Made by a program: the position numbers and the translations under genes. The notes under the pieces are model-generated. The model was not told the origin of the DNA and did not search any database. It worked only from the letters and a program-made list of their open reading frames with translations. A stretch of DNA of 64,000 nt from Glaciecola amylolytica (GTDB taxonomy: Bacteria > Bacteroidota > Bacteroidia > Flavobacteriales_D > Crocinitomicaceae), in assembly GCA_003856375.1 (NCBI GenBank), contig CP034120.1:2480001-2544000 (forward strand), written 5' to 3'. Positions 18,701 to 24,500 of this stretch are shown one piece after another. Position 1 is the stretch's first letter; each line of letters starts with the position of its first letter.

Positions 18701-19829
18701 TTGTTGGAGCAACAGGTACTGGCAATACCTGGATTGCAGGCCGCCCCTGATGATCATAAATGGTTTCACCAACGATGGTCGTTTTATCTGAATTGATTTT
18801 TGTGACCATCTGACGATTTCTTAATGAACCGTCAAAAAACGAAACAACTTCTTTTTTCTTTCCTTCTTCAGCATAAGTCGAACTGTACTGCCAGTTTTTT
18901 AAAGCATCAAAAGGAATTGTCTGCCGATAATAATCACACGAAGAAACTGAAACCAATCCGTCCGAAGTGGTCCATGGTGTAAAAATAAACCTGCTTACAT
19001 CAGCTGTCGACCTTCCTACAGCCCGCACCCGATAACAGATATATCCTTTATCAAAAATAAGGGAGAGATGATAGTTTGTGAATGAGGTACTGATTCGTGT
19101 AGAATTCAATTTGAAATTGACAAACAAATCACCGATGACCTTATCATAATCATTAATATGAACCCATTCAACCTGATATTCCTCAGCACCTTCAACAGGG
19201 TTCCAGGAAATAACAAATTCATCAGGTACATCATCACAATCAAGATCCAGGGGATCATTTTCTTCTGAACTGTTTATAGTGATATTCGTGGATGACTGAG
19301 CTGTAAAGTCATAAATCCGGTCAACATAGATATCTCCCTGCACATACAAGTTCTCAATCAGATAATCCTGAGAAGTTCCGTTCATTTTTACACTAACGAG
19401 TTTAACATCAAACTTTTCCACGTTATTGAAAGTGTAAGATTGTTTGTCCACAAACGATAAACTGTCTTCAGGATAGTTGGAAATCTCCAGAGTGATCGTA
19501 TCATTTACTCCTGAAGCGGAAAGGGTTGCATACTTTGTAAGGACAATTTTAACTTCTGCCCTATATTGCCCCATATATAATGGAAAATGATGATCCACTC
19601 CCAAGGAAACGATTCCTTTTTTTGAGCGGTCGATACTTGTTCCTGTCCAAACCGGTGCAATAGCAGTTGTAAACTTTCCTGAAATATCATTCACAAGCGG
19701 TGTGCTTGAAAAATCATGCGGCGTTCTCAAGATCCCCCTGTTATAAGGAAGAATACCTGCAACTACTGCTGAAGTAATAAAGGCGAATAGAAAAAGTAAT
19801 AGTGCTGATCTTAATCTTAGTACGGTCAT
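6756..19829 (-). CDS. Giant secreted RHS/YD-repeat protein with inserted beta-propeller and variable C terminus
   Basis: This 4357-residue protein begins with a signal peptide (residues 1-24). About 195-290 is an FN3-like domain (VPDEFVISWNPVEGAEEYQ). About 310-370 resembles the DUF6443-type opening of Bacteroidota RHS proteins. A long Cys-rich region follows to about 2130. YD-type repeats start at about 2145 (YYDQAGNLVKTVPPEG) and are interrupted at about 2235-3195 by a domain with BNR/Ycf48-like blades (TTNGGQNWTRV, SKDGGASWDLV, STIDGGLTWKI). YD repeats resume with RFYYDRLGRIVASQN and continue to the RHS core (NGMEKDNE, LDPRLGRWLTIDP, about 4035-4100). The last 257 residues are unlike the core and carry no motif I recognise; they occupy the position of a toxin domain. 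The lipoprotein gene follows after 1 nt. Confidence 0.9.
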   Translation of the reverse strand: MTVLRLRSALLLFLFAFITSAVVAGILPYNRGILRTPHDFSSTPLVNDISGKFTTAIAPVWTGTSIDRSKKGIVSLGVDHHFPLYMGQYRAEVKIVLTKYATLSASGVNDTITLEISNYPEDSLSFVDKQSYTFNNVEKFDVKLVSVKMNGTSQDYLIENLYVQGDIYVDRIYDFTAQSSTNITINSSEENDPLDLDCDDVPDEFVISWNPVEGAEEYQVEWVHINDYDKVIGDLFVNFKLNSTRISTSFTNYHLSLIFDKGYICYRVRAVGRSTADVSRFIFTPWTTSDGLVSVSSCDYYRQTIPFDALKNWQYSSTYAEEGKKKEVVSFFDGSLRNRQMVTKINSDKTTIVGETIYDHQGRPAIQVLPVPVAPTSCVAEDAQNSLKYYEKFNRKNGTDAYTKLDFDTSSVGDSCSTILRPMHTSSGASNYYSGANPDKAGAQGYLPDAQNFPFSQVEYTPDNTGRISRQGGVGPDFQLGSGHETKYFYGHPFQIQLDRLFGSEVGNVAHYQKNMVIDPNGQVSVSYLDQEGRVVATSLAGKAPDNLLSLESAGNAGPLTVDLFGSDLAGNSSSNVLGIDSKSKVFNQTILLTSKTNLQIDYDIFVKPFRDTCLDSSFCFNCIYDLKIEVRDNCGKLVSPSRLANKLTGHFEKDTLNQIHFKTDCSNLAFDTLFVIDSLPVGSYQISKILTVNEEAIEAYVAMYVNDSINKCKPGYDELLAEQQILTDNECDDDFSCQECLENLGTLVDYLSSGGTESDYQMAVVACNGPCTPISYYESMREILKGDMMPGGQYGEYTMNTNGTQASMHPLSVLNTSNLLPKSPNSSWKHPKYDIESVILERYYESDGATISRIYLQNVTLNGSDVVTASDPELDAGAVLDTKIFLDPVTNEYYTYPQYLLNLTDFINYYGANPYWANSLVYYHPEYPILKYYRKKTEKVNPGDRFTSESFDNAMMEVNTWDDAVAAGFIKSTYLSETVNNRIRAFMTDTTQLVWDPAAYYDGTNHLENKVANYITINGVDYSMMEFAGITTRCSNLQLGAYPSAACALWGNDVGLSPTENEVKRDEAWMAFRSLYFSTKQKMFQDLLTDLTINDPDYLGYNACIGNPDFNSFDNDFLNATFAPGPIFTVYGQYFNPEQPCSGSRRPYYQNKQVRFGFPADLMNQSPQNVAYQLYLVTGQCPNAASLQSVLNETAQSAQLDDISFSLNSLGSFPGLLLSLNNFDESTPNQNIVWSQTTINPNILEVLWNKTGVGAFATLQLSKDSLDTLGYSWSQVTGFSNLYFTETSGGLYEFTVVAKVQLGTEIYFVPVTGSTTLPIGNCQFEDVCEKNDLGRDMQQLFQAVTATELLTSTTSVNLTSITAFSSFLTNPVKNAVSLNSPGNLSWIFDPLIPAFKITNGANSDYLRLGINSFSPSTFTVSNMNLIESVEELIVGPNNTFDLVCHDAYGNYLVTISCDAVRVTSGGMQAVEMGSCGLPTALLCTGEPYQNLDDLKGVLSDVLVNQNAPFDLYESASLTSSLETQIDALTETAIGTVSSLGGGKKVLTFNFPTDCDLTLKYDSIPGLNFSFDSIVAVGEIHVSEPTNNFGSYYGFNLTTSVSINGSLHTVVLKGESCIRLKECISCTGEITIPYTASQLDSIDSVYINTYVLTVNNSLSGYAYYQTQVNNFNTTFGLTISDPNFVHPLSHYDYFTQISGHSVSDYYQYLTSFVDGIDDYGLAQNPAHFYTYYGGFNSIALSYSRYLSAINHYNTSRDGITYDHLTPVSLAVFTTTVYGQDCSNYITYLLGHITNSGVTQTVLEFPYTWAAQIYPTDCFLKYQTYVTAYLDYLDTNPSCVSEAFGANQLVGYYQFLNLNLCETQCGQDTLNHYLNALLTDPSCNLALPVMPYNCPSYTADTVECSRRFYEEYLPKIDEFNASPWAIAHNVTLAYEFISTTEVYEAGLCGCIKPYSLSNYVNAPDTADLPMPMTLSEYCGIELPNLDIQCKDIYQQYLNCVALYNSTAMANESEDLIGYVISEQTFYANDLCNCVDDYCSELNLVSSGLKDFDLMPNILTFCQGGQTIPCPNDSLNMQVEEPFITEFNDPCTEFYESTTEGNAYITYQEQNQNLMTDISQRYIQHCLGAVEHMTMTYNEIEHHFTLYYYDQAGNLVKTVPPEGVEFVNVSDTTVYKAILQDRANNTHQIMTSHRLQTTYLYNSLNQLVAQNMPDQDEMQVFESTLPNGLPKQLATTAIQMVNSNQGYLTGYIKNSTAPMGTRGYLFKTTNGGQNWTRVENTIASDLKRVRFTGGGAGFAVGTSGVLLLSKDGGASWDLVDTYSSNIQEDFVSLEVSSTKAFAMTKKGTIYSCDAVGVLTPHASAPGNTSYTVNEFKDFSLQSNYSTSNGIIYIASVNDGTTDFDAILLNDGSAHYTLEKTLAADLNALSFYDGSKGITAGIDGNISLLSGTGSSDFLQTMKVSGTVGAIDQIHMLNAQTGIARIEENGQKVIRKTLDGGINWLSLSKDFVQANLALIKRSGTANMDVLIQGYENGKAYSKTIFMASSGVITELDQTPVAAQALDMKLVYAYQDGSYTTIFGIDAANKLYRSNTYNTSGTTINFTEIIDAGSVSSTPKQILVLKNGAGVSVDVLLTNGAVVETGSGAIAGIYSAFTPLSGATSLVWLDKITLSAGECALGYNSSNNKIYGKTAAPGALNSFATVLTLGTSVITKLAVHGNQVTVAGTNGGIFTSGSISMVPNTPDGQSISFTARQDHRLPSLNNIRLLSSSLLITGENGLLISRGISATTSITRVKPLHTLSDLYAANEFVNSSVTYFLAAGSNGYFSQFHSSTWAETALYTTSGLTVTDHANGTTFRDIAVNNQNVFLAGDGGKAYSVAGIMTNLFIPAAVTTNKNLISVCLIPGNADRWMVVGEQSIMARYNGHAGSPQTRVFSPRYRDVHFEDGQFGTLVGDHFLVRSTIDGGLTWKIQLPKDSLVLNSGNIHDLRKVWTKIGTANTHFALVGGLDYMATVSGGVFTGTSFTGNLNDIQFRSGFLTGYVSYNKSVKGLTLTPGGNSYALSITPSAVGVSTDTIRAIHVFENQSVAYANKWGKIDYYNKGTNTSYNLISVPAELRDIYFHDNIVGYAVGDAAQWYNLTSVSNDNVTHDILSGGLTSVQKIIIDPEIGSDDSYDIIAISFNSRTTGVYGGSYNLPGFVTTKKAMVRAVRHEGGMFTARFYYDRLGRIVASQNSRQLLVKKFSYTLYDELGRVFEAGEKLENTYPDPQFVSVFGTNVGGLAVPSVIDDTKFVTWLNKNPGMTRAEITRSYYDKTDSLIGLTLPMTLTASTQRKRIVHVTYSPVYNVFSNTYQHATHYEYDVHGNVKTILQDNRILGSTSGMETHRFKRMDYTYDLISGNVHRVDYQTGKADQWHHAYNYDADNRITDVYTTKETPLVDENSSIASMQNEPEINPLWDQEASYSYYQHGPLARTVLGDQEVQGIDYVYTLQGWIKGVNSNGLNQDKDPGRDGNGVSDNKMVARDVFGYSLHYFEGDYTPIVGGNNGFVAAQGSSDLTANSSDLYNGNIGRMVTTITNPNTREVLPLGNAYKYDQLNRLRVANSFNNLDQETNTWGSGGTGMYYNAFTYDANGNIETQVRKNHANTTIDNLTYNYHDVSGKRTRNRLYSVNETIGNGAFPDDIDDMGLFYSAQDTIAIGNNYVYDAEGRLVKDKQEEISSITWRVDGKVKNILRPSGSAKKSLAFDYDAMGHRVAKHEYASNLVLEKSTYYILDAQGNTISVYEHFINSEEENISFEQVEKHIYGSSRLGMHNQAVPMLGSQNNSYSMERVNHRIGERTYELSNHLGNVLSVVSDKLMPVDNEASHTVTVFDDQFDTPGDVLGWGFPYDLAGGLPSPGYSLETDNGELKLKMDMSTNDALFKAVNFLEDPDIYYTLTFDVTSISGYINLFVDGMYGGSNPEIYTPGSYTYFMNYANVPMTGTFGGVWFTNYSCDSMRLDNIKLTYESEPYVFFKADIRQSTDYSPFGVTLEGRNLTLTGAEKSRYGFNGMEKDNELKGEGNSYDFGARMLDPRLGRWLTIDPQSSKQPSFSPYKAFLNSPIIFNDPDGEYEFLTVIYKDSKGNVTSKVVSSEAISDKVRAGNKQKHKDGTEYRNFYDFRTVITITTGADGKTTTEITYYTLTKFKRASADVGMLDFRMIKVKVGDMIDGDAVTRAVPPDYGHTQPGGINLTSKDGGADPTKQKARYNVASRSIEDLLIYASAACQGLKKPSSDWVYEGMGWAELLDKLKGIEEEEDYLERDPIFGPKPEPLKDTIILEEVQYNDTEGKSKSTIYSPISREDAKSRAGKMNKTGDTLKTIKTY

Positions 19830-19833
19830 GATA

Positions 19834-20586
19834 CTATTTTTTTGATTTTAGGCGTGCATCATGCAACTGATATGCTATCATGCCTGGTGCTAGTGTTATG
19901 TTATTCTGTTTGTCTTTTACCAAAATTTTTTCATCAGAAAAAGACACTTCATTTTTTTTTAACGGGGTGATCGGTTCATAAACAACCGTTATATAAGGAG
20001 ATTCGATCGTTTCATCGTCTTCACTCTCCATAAAATAATTTGCGGAGGGCAAAGTGATTACCAGTTTATACAAGACTTTTCGTTTGGTATCAATATAAAA
20101 CTCCATCGTTCCTTCATCTGAGATTTTCGGAATTGCCTTCAGAACAGTGTATCCTCCAAAGGATGTTTTTTCCAGATCATATCGATCAAGCATTTCCTGC
20201 GTCAGTTCGTTTGCCATGCTCATCGCTTTCATGGAAGGATCAATATCCGACACCTGAACAAAGTGTTGAGCAGTATCAATATAGATCGCATAATCTTTTG
20301 TTTGCAAAACAGTAATTCCGCCTGCCAGCATTTTATACACAAATCCGGATTCCTTATAGATAACACCATTAACGGACTCTACAGGCGTCGCTGACTTTAA
20401 ATCCTGAAAGGTCTCTTTCTTAAATTTCAAGACAATATTTTCCTGATTCATCTGATTTATCGCCTGTTGAATTTCCTGTTTAAATTCCGTTGAAGACAAT
20501 GTCTTTTTCGTTTGTCCGAAACAGTTTGAAAAAGCAGAAATTGCTACGACTAATATGAAAAAGTGTTTTTTCATCATTTTATTCAT
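19834..20586 (-). CDS. Exported hypothetical protein of the RHS operon
   Basis: This 250-residue protein has a signal peptide ending NCFGQ near residue 25. The mature part is a single beta-rich domain with paired motifs (GGITVLQTKDYAIYIDTA; MEFYIDTKRKVLYKLVITL) that faintly recall LolA-type lipid or lipoprotein carriers; this is not a firm assignment. The ATG at 20586 overlaps the previous stop codon by 8 nt; ATGs at 20577 and 20574 would give a cleaner MKKHFF start. It lies 4 nt before the giant RHS gene, so it is part of the same operon. It might help export or assembly of the RHS shell; that is inference. Confidence 0.7.
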   Translation of the reverse strand: MNKMMKKHFFILVVAISAFSNCFGQTKKTLSSTEFKQEIQQAINQMNQENIVLKFKKETFQDLKSATPVESVNGVIYKESGFVYKMLAGGITVLQTKDYAIYIDTAQHFVQVSDIDPSMKAMSMANELTQEMLDRYDLEKTSFGGYTVLKAIPKISDEGTMEFYIDTKRKVLYKLVITLPSANYFMESEDDETIESPYITVVYEPITPLKKNEVSFSDEKILVKDKQNNITLAPGMIAYQLHDARLKSKK

Positions 20587-21577
20587 TAATGGATGAGTTC
20601 TCGCGATTTTCCTGAATCGTCATGATTCCTTTTTCGGTTTCTTTCTTCACTCGAACAAGTTTTCCCTCCTCATCGTATTCATAAATTTTCGCATAATTCC
20701 TTTCATCTAATTCAGCCATCAAACGCAATGTAATCGGGTCATAAACATATGTAATCATGGATCCGTCATAGGGAAAAACCCGGATATCATCGAAATAGGA
20801 AGTTCCGGATGAAACAATGAGCTCCATTTTCATATTACCGACTGAATTGGTCTGAACAATTCCCTCAATGCGCTGCCAGCCATCTATAATTTGCCCTGAC
20901 GGACTAAACGTATAGACATTTGATCCGGAAGTAACCTTTAACTGTGAATGTGTATAATTAATGGCTCCGGAAGTACTTCCTGCCTGTTCCTTAACCCATG
21001 CTGAAACAACATACTTGTCATTTACCGGCTGGAATTTCGGTAAACAATTTTCACATTCAATCTCATTGAGACAGTTCTCGAAAACACTTAGAGTATTTAC
21101 GTTTGTAAACATTAGATATCCTTCACAAGCATTCGTTGTTACCTCTAAAACATATCTTTTTCCTCCTTCGAGAGTACTCAATACGCTGCGAACATTTGTG
21201 GAAACAGTTCCTTGTTCAATTGGAGCAATACTATTTCCCTCAATAACAGATGTATAGTTTTGATTGGAATCAAAGGGGCCAAACAAACGAAAACCGGATG
21301 AAACCGGAGTTGTCGCAGAAGAATTGGTAAACACCTGAAAATTGATCTGCACTGTTCCTCCTATTAGAAGAACCGTCTCATCCGGGTAAAACTCGTAATA
21401 CAATCTTGACTTTCCATTCACACACAAAAAACCCTTGTCCGAATCAAAAATTCCGGTTCCGGTATTAGTTCTCCCACATACTTTGTAAACCTGACTCGGA
21501 GAGTAATTCGTTAATGTATCCTGTCCAAATAAAGCACCGGATAATAAGCAGTAAATAATCAATCCAAAGACTTTCAT
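20579..21577 (-). CDS. Secreted linker protein ending in a YD/RHS repeat
   Basis: The start at 21577 gives 332 residues with a clean signal peptide (MKVFGLIIYCLLSGALFGQ); the longer frame from 21607 would overlap the upstream gene by 20 nt. The middle (about 190-280) is a jelly-roll-like segment with KYVVSAWVKEQAG and SGTSYFDDIRVFPYDGSM. The end carries a YD unit (TYVYDPITLRLMAELDE, then YAKIYEYDEEGKLVRVKKE). In many Bacteroidota RHS proteins this same order, ending the SpvB-like half, occurs inside one chain. Here it is a separate gene between the 1884- and 4357-residue shell proteins. Probable structural part of a split RHS shell. Confidence 0.8.
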   Translation of the reverse strand: MKVFGLIIYCLLSGALFGQDTLTNYSPSQVYKVCGRTNTGTGIFDSDKGFLCVNGKSRLYYEFYPDETVLLIGGTVQINFQVFTNSSATTPVSSGFRLFGPFDSNQNYTSVIEGNSIAPIEQGTVSTNVRSVLSTLEGGKRYVLEVTTNACEGYLMFTNVNTLSVFENCLNEIECENCLPKFQPVNDKYVVSAWVKEQAGSTSGAINYTHSQLKVTSGSNVYTFSPSGQIIDGWQRIEGIVQTNSVGNMKMELIVSSGTSYFDDIRVFPYDGSMITYVYDPITLRLMAELDERNYAKIYEYDEEGKLVRVKKETEKGIMTIQENRENSSINE

Positions 21578-21587
21578 ACCAATACTT

Positions 21588-24500
21588 TTAATAATTAATA
21601 ATTTCATGCTGATAAGAATTACCTCCGTTTGAAGTGATTTTTATACCCGTCTTACATCCTTTTGAATCTGTTATGGAGATATTCAGATACTCTCCTGCAT
21701 CATCCACAAAAAATGAAATGATATTTCCGGGTTCCATAATCGCATCTGCGGCTCCGTTCCCAACGAATTCATAAGTGAACTGATATGGCGCTTGTCCACC
21801 TGTGATCTCAACAGAATTTTGTTTTCCGGCAACAACCGTTAAGACAATATCACAAGTAGATTCATTCTGACAATCAGAGATCACATTCTCAAAAACCACC
21901 GGAGAACCGGCTTCTACTTTGATACTTTTTCGTCCTGTATGCACATGTGTAGTTTCAATAGCTGAATTAGGAATCACGGCAACTCCACCTGTACCAATCT
22001 TAGCTCTGCTGAAATATCCTTGTTCCAGACAATTTGTATTTCCTGCATCCTCAAATCCTCCGGATGCGATCTGCTGAGATTTCGCATTTGCAGCTACAGC
22101 AGTTGTCAGCGTATTGTTAAATTCAAACAAACTGGATGAATACCTTCCTAAAGCATCTCTTGTTTCCAATGTCATTCCATTCGGAGAGAACTCGGTAACT
22201 TCAGAGACAAAGGTCCAATTCTGACCATCTTTCTCCCATTTTCCCTGTCCTAACTTATAAAATGGGGAATAACTCGTAAATACTCCATCTTTTCGGATAT
22301 TGGTATTTGCATCGTAATCTGTTTGAGTTCTCCCACTCAAATACGTGTATGAGCGAACAGGTCTCCAGTTTCCTTTAATCCCTAAAACATATGGATTTCT
22401 TGATGAACTGGCGAAACACTCACAATACGTTTTCCAGACATCGTCAAATTCGACAGCTCCTGCGTTCAACACATTTGTAAACTGGTTGGTACCGATCCCC
22501 GTTAGCGGGTTGCTAATGGAAGTCATGCTGGCCATTGACGTATTTTGTTTATTCCGATGACCTGAACGGATCACTTTTATCACAGCATTCGCCCCTGAAA
22601 CAGGAAGCCCTTCCTTATCCAGAATTCTGATTCCGGAAGCATTCTTTTCAACAACCCATCCTTTTTTGGTAAATGAATCAGTGCGGACCATTACCTCATC
22701 TCCTTCTACAAAAAGATTGTACTGTGACGGAACGGAAGCGAAACCGTTAGAAGCAAGATTACTTGCTTTGTAGCTATACAGAATATTGGTGGATGCCTGA
22801 GAAAAAACATCGTATTTCCAATATGCAGGATAATTCAAGGCATAAACCTTATCATTGAAATTAGTAGTGGTTTGAGTAACCAGCACTTCTCCGGTTTTAG
22901 CATCGTAAGCCAGATTATTGGTTTCTACAATGCTTCCGTCCTGATTTGCAATTGTTTTTTCCAGAACGCCGAATTTTTGAACCGTTTTATTAAATGTTGC
23001 ACTTCGGAAGCGGTTTGTTGTACGGTCATATCCGGGATACAAGACTGGAATAAATGCCGTTACGAATCCAAACAACATCGTATTCGTATTGATTTTCAAT
23101 TTTCCTGTTTGCGAAACCGTCTCACTTTCACGGAAATCGGCAACAGCATCATACCTTACACCAATCGTCTTTTCATCGATACTTCCATCCTGATTGATCA
23201 CTTTCACATTATTCTTCAAACGGCTGTTCGCAACTCCATCCAAAAACAAATTCTCAGATTGGTAGACATACTCAACCGTTGAAAGCGGAGCCTGTTTGTT
23301 TTCTGCATAAACACTTTCTTTTTTAGGTTTACCATGCATATCATTGAGTTCTATCATGAACCCTTCGTTTGCGGTCAGGTACTGAAATTTAGGTAAAAGC
23401 GGAAGAAAGCTGTTTTTTGTCTTGGCATCTGCTCCGGTCGATTTTACAATTGTTGGGAAATCGCGGGCAGTATAGAATTCCTTAACGACTTTTCCGGTAG
23501 CTGTTTTGATTACATTTGCGTGTTTCAAATCGCGGATTTCTACTCTGGAATATCCTACGGAAGGTGAAGGAAACTGAGATTCCATAATCGGATCTTCAAT
23601 ATACATTCTATCATCAGTAGCCAGAAGTTTTTTATTGTTCACTTCATAGGCCGAATGCCAGGTATTTTCATCTCCTCCGAGCTGCGGCTCATAAGATGCT
23701 ACTCCCGATGAAGTTCCGTCTTCCAAAGTGTAGGTGAATTCCTGGCCGTATTCACTAGAAGTACTTCCATTCATTGCATCCCAATTATCTTTGATCCTGA
23801 TTTTTTTCACACGAACTCCACCTCCCAGTTTCCGACCAGAAGGATTATAAAGCCGAATCCATGACTTATTGATCACGATCTCTCGTCCTCTCTCCATGTC
23901 ATAGATGTACTTATTGGGTCCGCTGAATATTTCCTTAAAACTTGCAAAAGCGCCGATAGTCGCATTCGCAAAATCAGTCAATCCTTGTTCTGATTCGCCA
24001 ACATCTCCATCATTGTTAATGACATCTGTAATGGTTCTGGACAATTGCGTTCTTCCAAACAAAATGGCTTGTTTGGCTATCGGGCTGTATTCATCATTTC
24101 CTGAATCTTTTAATTTCTCACCTTTCAGCTTGATCATCCCGTAATAAACACCTCCTAAATTAACTTTTGCAAGTTCTGTTATCGTTCCATATCCCGAAAT
24201 GAATTCAGCTTGTTCTTTCAGATTCGAGCCACTCGGATTCATAATCATTAATGCCCTGAAGTACATCTGCATTCCTTTCACAGCATACTTTTCAATTTCA
24301 TCCGTCTGATTCTCCAACTTGAATAAAATTCCCATGTTCGGCCGATTGGGACTAGAGATACTTGTACTTAAAACACTTCCTCCGAAGCCGTCAGATACAT
24401 ATTCATTTTCGTCGCGATATACTCCTACAATCTTGAACATCTGAGAAGCTTTCTTATGCTGAACATAGGCGTAATCATCTGACTCATAGTCCACGTTGAT